Assembly: GCF_040581485.1 (NCBI RefSeq)
Contig: NC_090131.1
Location: 16,945,501 to 17,009,500 of the forward strand
Length of the DNA stretch: 64,000 nt
Source of the DNA: Linepithema humile
Lineage: Eukaryota; Arthropoda; Insecta; Hymenoptera; Formicidae
Direction: 5' to 3'
Below, in pieces: positions 1 through 10,300 of this stretch. Both the position numbers and the translations under genes were made by a program. Below the pieces are notes generated by a model. It made no database searches, was not told the origin of the DNA, and saw only the letters and a program-made list of their open reading frames with translations. Numbering within the stretch: the stretch's first letter is position 1; every line of letters starts with the position of its first letter.

Positions 1-3000
1 GGGCTTTATCGGCGAATATTGGCGTGTAAATCACTTTCGATTCGTCGTTCTCTAATAAAGCGCGAAACAGATTTTTTCAAAAACTTTGTTAAACAAATTA
101 TAGTATTTCAAATATATTATAATCTCTAATTTGGATAGCGTGTTATTTGCGTTTAGGAATTTCTCAAATTGCGATATTTCGTGCGTTCTATCGAAGCCCT
201 AAAAATCGTTATCGGAACATTATCTCCCCCGTGAGGATTCGTATAATGCCGCCTAACGGATCGCGATAATGTAATCTCTTTCATAAACATAATTAAGGCG
301 TGAAAGAGCGTGTTGAAGCAGGTGACTTCATATACAGCGATCGTTGCATTATCGACCTCTGCGATTGCAGAGGTTACGAAACGAGTGGCACTGGCGATAA
401 TTCCCGCGATAAGGTAACGTAATTTCGATAAGTGATAGGCGACGCAAAGCGCATAGAGAGAAAGTTCACGATCTCATCGTAGGTACAATCATTATTATAA
501 CAGAAACAGTGCACTGACCGAAGAACGGAATTTCGTGTGATTTTCAATTAAATATAAGAAAAATTCCGCGATATTTTCTGACTTTTATAACGCAACTCGT
601 AATTCATTCACCGAGATGTTACTTGCCGCGCAGCACTTTCGCCCCGAACGACGTGCTTTATAATTTTACGGGCTCGAATTTCAGACGTCAGCACCACTAC
701 ATCGCGGTCATTAAATGTGCTGTTTTGCGGCCTAAACTCGACAAGAGCCCGCGAGAGATAATAACGTATTAAATCTAGCTTTACGCTGCGCAGGTACTTT
801 CGTCACGGTTTAGTGCCGATAGCCGAACCGTATATTCAAACGTAAATTTAAAATTACGAGTCGGTGGCTACCGAGAAACGGCAGAAATCAGAGTTACGGC
901 AAGTCTAAATTGTTAAACAAACACTCATTGAAAGTTCGTCGCGTCGAGTGCTCTTTCCACATCCCGCTCTCCCGCTCAAAGCAAATTACTAGTCCACGAG
1001 GGATACATTTACTTTTTGCGTCAAGCACCGAGTCGGCTTCATCGACATTCTGCGATTAAATACACAAGGATTATCACATGAAAGGCATATAGACCGCTCG
1101 ATGCAGCGACAAATCATATACAGCCACAACACGCATACACACGCACATGCGTATTAGCATCACGTATGTCCGAATACACGCGCAACTGCGATACTGGGGC
1201 GAGACTGGGCCACTTGTCGTTTCCCATGACGCCTTGCGGGCAGGGTTGACTAACTAAATACCGAAGTTAGCCGGGTCCCGAGGCCAGGGTTAAACGGAGC
1301 TTAAAAAGCTCCGGACCGGGGAGCTAACGCGCCGATGCGACGCGCGAATCAACTGCGAAAACACTTGAGATCACTTAGAGAGAAATCTCCGCGACATTTG
1401 CGGCCCCCGCGACGCGGTCCGCAGCTCCGCCGATCCGCCCACCCTCCCGGCAATGTTTATGTAAAACAGTAGCCGACGAGCGGCGCGGCGACCCTCGAGA
1501 TGGAAGCGCGATGGAACCACTTGACGCGTCAAAAACGTCAGTTACACATCGGGGGTGGTGCTGCTTGCGCAGGGTGCAGCTGGATGTGGCTTCGGGGGTG
1601 CTTTTGTCCGAGAGAAAAGACGGAATTGAGAAGCGACCTGGAATGCCCGGCGTAGAAATCGAGAGGCCGCCGCGAAAGGGCCGCTATTATTTTGAGAAGG
1701 GAAATCAGTTTGCTCGAGGGTTTAGAGTTTCGTGTTGTTAGACGTTAGTGTTGCGTTAAATAAACGTCATACTTGAATTAATAGAGACTGACCTTAGAAT
1801 ATTAAGTGATCACTCTCGAAATAGATAAGTCGTACGTGTTTCGTCCTGCTATACATTTGACTGGACTTTTAATTGATTTCCCGTCAAACACTCTACGAGA
1901 ATGTAATCAAAGTAAAGGTCAACTACGATTCGCAAAGGACATTCATTTATCTTCCTTATCCCTCGAATCAACCCCAAGCTTCGCCGCACTCAACTCCGCA
2001 CGAAGGACGAACGGCCACGGTCGCCCTTCACGAGCGAGTTATCGCGCGATCGGCGTAAGCGCCGAAGATAAAGGCGGGCGGGCGAGCCGGAGAGTCACGC
2101 GGGAGGAAAATTGGTCGGCCACCTAGAGCAGGATATCGCCGGAGGAACGTGAATCCTGGGACGAGGTCTCTCGGTCCTGTGTGCTCCCGCTACGGCGGAG
2201 ACACGTCGTTTTCGAGGCAACAACATCGGGACATAATCGATTTGCCGTGAGCTCATCCGTAATTCGCCCTCGCAGTCGCAGCGCGACAAGAAAGTCTCGG
2301 TTGGCAAAGGCGCCACCCGAGCGAGAAATTACTCATCGTTCTGATTGAGGTTAATTAATTAGATAATTAAGTCCGCCCCTCCACGCGAAGGAGCGAGGGG
2401 ACGAAGCGCAGCGGGGCACGACGGCGGGACGAGCGACGACGACGGCGGCGTTTGCGGACGGACGAAGGAGCCATCTCGCTCTTCTGTCTCCCAGGAGGAG
2501 GCGGTTGACGCTGATCCTCGTTATAAAAATGCTCCTCGTTATTACCGGAACCAGCCTCGCGTTCGCCACCCTCTTATCTCATTAACGTCCCACCCCGTGC
2601 GCTCCACTCGTGTTCCGCCGCGGATAAAGTCTCTCGTTCCGCGTAATGAAGAGAAAGTTTGCGCCGCGGCTCGCGTTCAATTCGACGTTTCTTACTCGTC
2701 TCCGTCGGGATCGTCAAGAGCGAGCGGTGTTCAATTGCTATCGGTATTGAACGAAGTGCGACAAAAACTCGCGGGGAGGAGGGCAAGATTGAGACACGCC
2801 ACGGGATAAGTTGATTCATTTTATACGAGTGTATCGTCGTGCGAAATCCGAAAAATCTCTTACAGAAACGCGATAAAAACTTGACGGTAACTCCGTGTAT
2901 AAAGCGAACGCTTTTTCAAACTTAACCGTCCTCTCGTGCAATTCTTTGTTATTCTCGCGGCGAGGCCGACGAAGTAAGCCAGCTTATACGTACAATCCCG

Positions 3001-5924
3001 CGTACAGAGGACGTCAGAGCGCGAGGTGGACGAGGGGGGAAGTTTAGAGCGAAAACCCGGCGCGTTCGATAAATTTTCATGTCACCTTTATCTGACGGTA
3101 TTTCACGAGCGCTGGGGGTCGGCCGCGTATGAAAGAACTCTTTACACGTGACACTTAACGAGAATCTCATAATCTTGCGGGAACGCGGCTCGCTCATCCC
3201 CTTTCCATCTCCCACCCTGAAAATCCCTTTGAAGATCTACCCATTGACGCTCGCGGTTTAATATTCCGTCACGGATATTAATGCTCTCCTAGCAACGACT
3301 CCTCGTAAATCAGCGAAGCCCCCATGCTGATGCACTTTTCGCCACCGGTTCTCGGCGTTCTCTCACCAACCTCTCCTTTCTGCGCGCGCGCGCGCGCGCT
3401 GTAGAGTTCTGCTTTCTCTTGATATCTCTGTCTCGTCTCCCGCGAGATCCTCAGATCTACGAGGACAGTCGCGTTGATTGAGGATAATGCGAGATACCTA
3501 TTACTCTCATCCTGTATGGAGAATTCATTAATGGGAAAGAAAAAATGCAACAAAGCGTCTCTTACGAGCCGTGGCCTTTTGTATGACGAAATGCCAGCAA
3601 GCATTTCCGTCATTGTACTTTGATGTCGCTCCACGAGATAACACGCGACGGGGAATATCTACGGAGATTTGATTCCAGTGGAATCGTGAAAAGTCACGTA
3701 GATAAAAGAGACGCTGTCGATCAATGCGCGCAATGTGACATAAGTACGCATAATGAGTTGAATAAAATGTTTCACAGTTCTCCATAATCAATAGTTTTTT
3801 TTTTTTTGTAAATTTAATACAAAATACGTTAAAAATAATTTTAAAATCAGTTTTTGGTTTCTTAATTAAGAGTTTCCAGTCTGTTAATTAAATACATATT
3901 CATGTATATTTTTATATATACCATTGCTAAAAAGGTTGATGCAACTACAGATTTCTAAAACGTAAAATGTTTGCGTGGAATTATTTCACGGTATTCCGAT
4001 TGCGTTATGAATAATAATATACGTATTAATTTATTACTGCTTTACTATTTATATGAAGATATTCCCAAATATATATGCAATATATGTAAGATAAGATTTT
4101 AAAATATTATCGTCTGAACAAAAAAAAATAGAAAATATACTTCAATGCTGTTATCATTCACATATCTTATATATACATTGTATATTGATAAAAAAAATCT
4201 TTTAAAATTTCTTTACTGATTTAACTGATTGTATGTCATCGGCAACAACGCGTTCGATGTATGATAACTCGCATTGAGAATTTATTTTCATAAGAACATC
4301 ATCGCGCAAAATTATTACGGTTCGTGCACCGAAAAATATATTCCGCCTCGGCTTTCCTCGATTTCGCGTGCCTTACGAATAGAAAAGGATGTTCCCTTCG
4401 AGTCCCGATGTGCCACCGAGCATGAAATAAGTGTACACACGAAGTCCTCCCGCACCGGTGCGAAGGGGCGCGAGGCTTTACACGGCGGTCGCTACGATAA
4501 AGCGAATTTGCGCAGGGGTGAGGGAAATCGAGGGAAGGTCCTCACTGAAAATACGATTCCCGTCTTCTTTCCTTCAATCGAACGGGGGATAAGAATCCCT
4601 TACGCACGAATTGTTATAAAACCATAAAGATGTAATCGCAGATCAGGGTATCGCGAAGTCTTGCTTGGAAAATTATTGTTCGCAGAACTCGACGAGCAAA
4701 CATGTGTATGATGAGAGTAAAGTTGGTAGAGAGATAAAATGAAAGATAAATAAATTGAGTACCCTGCCCATATTACGTAGAACTGAAAGGAAATGGGTCA
4801 AGTCAAATCCTTTCCTGATTCCTCTCTTCGATCTATTACAGATTTCTTAGTTCAATAAAAAGAGCTATTATTTTTTATTAAAAAGAAGAAATCAAATTAC
4901 TTCAAATTAGTTGGCATTACGTTCTAACATTATACAACATACATTTTATCGTTTTATTCTACAGAAGTTTTAATAACTTAATAATGATTAAATTAATTAC
5001 GAATATAATTACCTGAAAATAATAGATAATTATATAAAATTATATATAATCAATATAATTATAAAATAAATGCAGTGTGATCCGCAGTAATTATTCAACA
5101 GCCAAAGTTTCAGCAGCTAAAAAAAGCAAATGCGCATTTGAGAATCGCATCGTGCATCTCTGAATCATCCCTGAAATCGAATCCAAAAGTGATTTCACAA
5201 TGAACACTTGCTCGCTCGGTTGTCATCCCGCACGATGTCGCCGCACCTACTGTAAGTCCACTATGCGTAACGCTGCGCCAGTGCCCCCGATTGTCCCGCG
5301 CGCAAGTGTCACGGGTATCCTGTCAGTCAAGGATCAGCGAACCGTAAGGTGGAGCATTGTACGAAAAGTATAACAGAAATGGAATTGAGGGTGTTGCCGA
5401 ATTCCGGTCCGTGCGTAGGGTGGGTCGGCCACCACCGTTTTCGACTGTGTACACGCGTGCATAGATCGTGTGGGGTGGCTCTGATTGGACGTCACTCGAG
5501 GACACGTCAAATCGAAGAATATGCTGTGACTTGAAATTAATTTGAGTGGTTTCCGCAAGACTGCCCCGCCGGAGGGCCACGCGCGTGCGTTCCTGATTAA
5601 TTGTTTTCGTCCGGTCACGAACTGCAAAACCCTTCACGAGGATTGGACCACTCCTCGTGGTGTCTCAGGAACGCAGATGCCAGCTGTGCGGTGGGAGATG
5701 TGGTGGGATGATTTCTAAAATGCAAGTGAGATGCCCTGTTTATACGTTTATCAGTAAATGTAAATAAGCGTTCGCAACCGCTTATCTTGCGTAATTCGAT
5801 CTTGAATATCTTATCAAACATATATGGTGTAAAAGTGATAATCCCGGTGAATAATATAAATAAGAAAAAGAGATTTCATGATATAACAATTTACACTTAT
5901 ATATGCAAATGAGCAATAAATAAA
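1..5924. other. Gene-poor stretch, no recognised gene
   Basis: No open frame here exceeds about 120 codons, and none of the translations shows a domain I recognise. Composition changes along the stretch: 1-3780 and 4270-4620 are CpG-rich, while 3790-4260 and 4850-5080 are strongly AT-rich. A perfect 8-bp inverted repeat with a 3-nt loop lies at 1295-1313 (CGGAGCTTAAAAAGCTCCG). It is not followed by a T-run, so it is not a convincing terminator. Intergenic or intronic DNA is the simplest reading. Confidence 0.6.
3382..3399. repeat. (GC)n dinucleotide tract
   Basis: Eighteen bases of strictly alternating G and C. Such alternating purine-pyrimidine CG tracts can adopt Z-DNA. No gene adjoins it. 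Confidence 0.9.
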
Positions 5925-5996
5925 GGTTCCATGGTGTAATGGTCAGCACTCTGGACTTTGAATCCAGCGATCCGAGTTCAAATCTCGGTGGAACCT
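5925..5996 (+). tRNA. tRNA-Gln(TTG), array copy 1
   Basis: This gene encodes the glutamine tRNA reading CAA. The 72-nt sequence folds as a cloverleaf: acceptor GGTTCCA pairs with TGGAACC, the discriminator is T, the anticodon stem CTGGA/TCCAG encloses loop CTTTGAA, and the T loop is GTTCAAATC. There is no intron. An octamer ATGCAAAT lies at 5903-5910 and a TTTTT terminator follows within a few bases. It is the outermost gene of the array and shares anticodon TTG only with copy 4. Confidence 0.98.
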
Positions 5997-6076
5997 TCAT
6001 TTTTGCTAAAAATTATTATTACGAACAATACGAATAAGTTAAAAATTTAATTACATGTAAATGAGCAATAAACAGA

Positions 6077-6148
6077 GGTTCCATGGTGTAATGGTCAGCA
6101 CTCTGGACTCTGAATCCAGCGATCCGAGTTCAAATCTCGGTGGAACCT
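6077..6148 (+). tRNA. tRNA-Gln(CTG), array copy 2
   Basis: This gene encodes the glutamine tRNA reading CAG. It is identical to copy 1 except that the wobble base of the anticodon loop (CTCTGAA) gives CTG. The octamer upstream is altered to ATGTAAAT, unlike the other copies. A TTTTT terminator follows. The D-arm reads GGTCAGC, as in every array copy. Confidence 0.98.
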
Positions 6149-6216
6149 TCATTTTTGCCAAAAATTATTACGAATAAATTAAAATTTTAATTATATGCAA
6201 ATGAACAATAAACAGA

Positions 6217-6288
6217 GGTTCCATGGTGTAATGGTCAGCACTCTGGACTCTGAATCCAGCGATCCGAGTTCAAATCTCGGTGGAACCT
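6217..6288 (+). tRNA. tRNA-Gln(CTG), array copy 3
   Basis: The tRNA body is identical to copy 2 (anticodon CTG). The spacers on both sides are the short 140-bp form and carry ATGCAAAT about 14 nt before the gene. Copies 2, 3 and 4 therefore look like the youngest duplications of the array. A TTTTT terminator follows the gene. Confidence 0.98.
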
Positions 6289-6356
6289 TCATTTTTGCCA
6301 AAAATTATTACGAATAAATTAAAATTTTAATTATATGCAAATGAACAATAAACAGA

Positions 6357-6428
6357 GGTTCCATGGTGTAATGGTCAGCACTCTGGACTTTGAATCCAGC
6401 GATCCGAGTTCAAATCTCGGTGGAACCT
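6357..6428 (+). tRNA. tRNA-Gln(TTG), array copy 4
   Basis: The cloverleaf is identical to copy 1, with anticodon TTG (reads CAA). It sits between CTG copies even though its upstream spacer is identical to that of copy 3. A single anticodon substitution or gene conversion explains this better than inheritance of a separate TTG unit. A TTTTT terminator follows. Confidence 0.98.
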
Positions 6429-6508
6429 TCATTTTTGCCAAAAATTATTATTACGAATAATACGAATAAATTAAAATTTTAATTATATGCAAATAAGCAA
6501 TAAACAAA

Positions 6509-6580
6509 GGTTCCATGGTGTAATGGTCAGCACTCTGGACTCTGAATCCAGCGATCCGAGTTCAAATCTCGGTGGAACCT
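6509..6580 (+). tRNA. tRNA-Gln(CTG), array copy 5
   Basis: The 72-nt tRNA body carries anticodon CTG and is identical to copies 2 and 3. The upstream spacer is the long form (152-bp step) with ATGCAAAT. The tail begins with TTATTTTT rather than TCATTTTT, which keeps the T-run terminator. Confidence 0.98.
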
Positions 6581-6660
6581 TTATTTTTGCCAAAAATTAT
6601 TATTACGAATAATACAAATAAATTAAAATTTTAATTATATGCAAATAAGCAATAAACAGA

Positions 6661-6732
6661 GGTTCCATGGTGTAATGGTCAGCACTCTGGACTCTGAATC
6701 CAGCGATCCGAGTTCAAATCTCGGTGGAACCT
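6661..6732 (+). tRNA. tRNA-Gln(CTG), array copy 6
   Basis: The tRNA body has anticodon CTG and is identical to copy 5. It has a long-form spacer with ATGCAAAT upstream and a TTTTT terminator downstream. Confidence 0.98.
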
Positions 6733-6812
6733 TCATTTTTGCTAAAAATTATTATTACAAACAATACGAATAAATTAAAATTTTAATTATATGCAAATGA
6801 GCAATAAGCAGA

Positions 6813-6884
6813 GGTTCCATGGTGTAATGGTCAGCACTCTGGACTCTGAATCCAGCGATCCGAGTTCAAATCTCGGTGGAACCT
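6813..6884 (+). tRNA. tRNA-Gln(CTG), array copy 7
   Basis: This is the last tRNA of the array, with anticodon CTG and an identical body. The unit-specific tail ends here: downstream sequence is TATATTTTTGC (still a T-run terminator) and then unrelated AT-rich DNA. This marks the right edge of the array. Confidence 0.98.
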
Positions 6885-7288
6885 ATATTTTTGCATTAAA
6901 AAGTTATTTGCACTCCTGTTTATTGCATATGCATCTATTGATGTATCGTTCTAAATATTTTAACATCTTATTAGCTACTTAGTATCTGTAAAAAGAAATC
7001 TGTTACTAATATGTAATCTAATCTTCTTTCTTCCGAATTTTAATTTTAATAAAAATATTAACTATGTTAATACTTAATTAAATAATAAGATATATTATTT
7101 CTATCATGTGACAGTTATGATTATAATAATAAAATCATTTATACATATGAGCAACTTCTTGGCGCACACTTTCTTCATTATTGCATTTATATTATTAATA
7201 AAATGTAGTGAAAAATAATAATCCAATAATAATAAATGTAGTGAAAAATAATAATCCAAGAAAACATTATGTGAAAGAAAAAAAAAAT
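6885..7288. other. AT-rich spacer between tRNA-Gln array and tRNA-Tyr
   Basis: The sequence is AT-rich and non-coding. The only structure seen is a 26-bp perfect direct repeat (7201-7226 and 7234-7259, period 33). It lies close to the 3' end of the convergent tRNA-Tyr gene. Confidence 0.7.
7201..7259. repeat. Two-copy 33-bp tandem repeat
   Basis: A perfect 26-bp unit beginning AAATGTAGTG occurs at 7201-7226 and again at 7234-7259, separated by TAATAAT. It looks like a simple local duplication; no function is evident. Confidence 0.85.
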
Positions 7289-7382
7289 TCCTTCGAGCCG
7301 GATTCGAACCAGCGACCTATGGATATCTGTATAACATATTTCCAACTACAGTCCACCGCTCTACCAACTGAGCTATCGAAGG
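7289..7382 (-). tRNA. tRNA-Tyr(GTA) with a 21-nt intron
   Basis: On the minus strand the sequence begins CCTTCGATAGCTCAGTTGG and ends GGTTCGAATCCGGCTCGAAGGA, giving a full acceptor stem and discriminator A. The anticodon is GTA. Exon 1 is 7382-7346 (37 nt), the intron 7345-7325 (21 nt, directly after the base 3' of the anticodon) and exon 2 7324-7289 (36 nt). The spliced tRNA is 73 nt. Within the intron, TACAG can pair with CTGTA of the anticodon loop, the anticodon-intron pairing expected by the tRNA splicing endonuclease. A run of T on the minus strand follows as terminator. Confidence 0.97.
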
Positions 7383-10300
7383 CTTCGAAAATGTACGATC
7401 TTATTTTGATACTACAGGCACCACATGGGTTTTATATATTATAAAATGCATAAAATATCATATAAATATGTATACATAATCATTTATACATAAAATAATT
7501 ATATTTAAATATAACATAATAAATATTTCTGGTAATTTAATATTGTTGTTTTTATAATATAACAAAAATAATTTCTTTTTAATTTATAATTGTAAAGCCA
7601 ATTAATTTTAATTGTTTTCATTATAAAATATTTAAACAGTAGAAAAGAAAATGTTTCAGAAGCAACACGAGCCTGATATTTATTATACCTTATCGATTAC
7701 TGTCGAGCAAACCGTACAAGATACATTGTAACTCAAAACATTGGCAGAGATAATCCTTTCTCCATATTATCCTATTCTGCAAGTCTCGATTTTTAATCTG
7801 TTTCACCACGTTGTGATATAATTATCACGCGTGACGCAGTATTCGATCTTAAAGTAGTAAATTGAAGAATATTATGCGTCAATGATATGTAGAAAGCAGC
7901 TTGAAACTTTACATTCAAAGAACAACGTTTCACAAATTTATTTCATTTATAAATATTGTTATCTATTATTATTTTAAAATATAGAAATATAAAAATATAA
8001 TTTATATATATATATTGTTAATATAATGAAAAATGTATATAATAATTATAGAGAAAGGTTAAAGCAAAAATTCTATAATAATTGTAACAAAAGCAAGACT
8101 GGCTTAAATTTGGCACCTGTCCATTTCACTTTTAAACAATATTTTGAATAAAATACGCGTTTTCAAGTATGCATTTTTTTGTTTGCGAAACACTAGCCTC
8201 CAGAGAATCTTATATCTCATGATGCATGCCAATCACCATCAAAAGCGTCGTAGACGCCCGTGCTTCATGGCCCGATACAGTTTACATAAAACTATAAAAT
8301 TATGACCGTAGACGAAGGAAAGGTCCCCCATGAGAAAAGCAAAGGCTCCGCGGGGGTGAGCTATCGTAAAGCCGATGGGGTATTTTTACATGAAGTCATT
8401 AAACTCGGTTTACGGCGAAACAAAGTGCCTCACCACCCGCGTCCTCCCACCGCGTCGCTTAATTACTCCTCATCGCCGAATTAAGGCTAGATCGCACTCT
8501 GGTTTAATGAGAGACGAATGTTTAATGAGGGATTCGCGGGGAGAAAACGTGTTCCCGGCTCACGAGACAGTTTTCACGACGTCGGGAAAATTGTAGTTAG
8601 TCTCCCCCCTTCGCGGAAGGGCGCCAAGAATTACGTAAGCTGTTGTGTTGCTTGCAAGAACGCGCAGATTCACCGCGTACTTTGTGCTTCCCCAATTTCT
8701 CAAACGCTATTTAAAGGTTGACCCCGTTGCCAAACGAGATATTGGCTAAAAGTTCATAGAAAGCACAATGTTTTCCGCAGATCAAGGCGGCGAGATATTT
8801 TTCTTCCCTAAAATTTCTCTCCCGCGAATATTCCTGCTGCCAAATACAAATCCCGCGATATCAAATAAGTTCTTTTCGGATATTTGGATTCGAGCGGATG
8901 GAGATATATTTTGAAGCTGGCAAAATTGAAGTCTCGTCAATTTTGCAGTAATGCCTGAATCATTCACGGAGTGCTACATTATTGAAAGAATAAACGATGA
9001 GAGAACGTTCCGGCTTTTAATGCACATATTCTCGCCGTGGGCAGCTTTATCGCCATGCCATAGCCGGTGCTTTAAAGTCCATCTTTAAACAATGACAGTA
9101 ATGAGCAGGAGATGGACCGGCTAAAAGCGGCGCCGCGATGGATCGTATAAGTCGCGTCTTTAAAGCGTCGCGTAGACAAACAATTTTTAGGGGGCAGTTA
9201 CGTCGCGACATTGTACACGAATGGAGCATCGCCATCATCACGCGCGCATCTCCCGGTGATCGTTTGATGCAAGGAAGTGCGCCATTTCCGCGGGCGTCTT
9301 CGACGGATTCGTTTTTTACGGAGCGGGCGCTTTTATGCGACACGCACTTTGGACGTATAAAAAATTTCTCGTCTTATTTAAACGTCGCCCGCTCCCGCCC
9401 GCCTTCCGCCAGGAGGGGGGGGGGCCTAATAACATTTTTACGACATAAATTCGAGGGTGTATTCGCGAGATCGCGAACGGGGAGCTCGGGGCCGCGTCGC
9501 GCGCTCCGGAGACCGCAATAAAACACATTATAATTGACGTGACGCGCGTAAATCTTAGATATCGAGGTTTTACGGGTAAACGGGAAATTGGCTCGAGACG
9601 CTGCCTGCCGCTGAATTTATGCCAAGTTTCTTGGCAACGAGATTACCCCGCCGCTTTGAAAGCGATAACGCTATTTGCTCGTATTTGCCGAGCACGTGCG
9701 AGAGTATTTAATTTATTTACCAAATAGATTCTCTCTTGCTTTCTTCCGGCTTTAGAGCTTGCCCTCCCCCTCTTCGCGAATTTCGCAAAAGGAACTTCCA
9801 CACACCGCAGCGCGATCGATCGGAATCGCCCCGAGACAACGCGTAAGAAACTGTATACGGTTTTCGTGTATAAACGGATGTATAAACGGCAAAGTTGCTT
9901 TATGCTCGGATTTAAGGAATACGCCGCGGCCATAAGCTATAAAGATTCCCGTCATAACTCGGACGGTATCACATTTTATTTAATTGCCCCGCGGCTCACT
10001 CGCTCGCGGGGGCTCTCTCGCCCGTGCATAATATTATTTATTGCCGAAGGAGCTGTTAAAGTTTAACGTCGCGGAGGCGCTCACTCTCAAAATTAAACGC
10101 GATAAAATGTTTGTTATCCAATCGGCCCGCTGCTTAATGTCCTTTCGCCTCCGTCTTGCCCGCCGGAATTTGTAGAGAGAGCAGTAATCCGCGCAAGGAC
10201 GATGTATTATCTCGCGGATAAGAACGCAGGAGAGTCGGGCGCGGGCTTTACAAGCCATTTAGCTACAAAGACGGTTTATAAGTGCTCTCCAAAGTACGTA

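Larger units (their letters stand above)
5903..6890 (+). repeat. Tandem array of seven tRNA-Gln repeat units
   Basis: Each unit is an upstream ATGCAAAT-type octamer, about 14 nt of spacer, a 72-nt tRNA-Gln and a short AT-rich tail. tRNA starts are at 5925, 6077, 6217, 6357, 6509, 6661 and 6813, giving steps of 152, 140, 140, 152, 152 and 152 bp. The 12-bp step difference is a gain or loss of one short ACGAATAAT-type repeat in the tail. The spacers following genes 2 and 3 are identical, so that duplication is recent or was homogenised. Each tRNA is followed within a few bases by a TTTTT pol III terminator. Confidence 0.95.

Noticed and set aside
1295..1313. GC-rich hairpin as a terminator
   Set aside because: No T-run follows and no gene ends nearby. 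Hairpin terminators are not expected in a eukaryotic genome.
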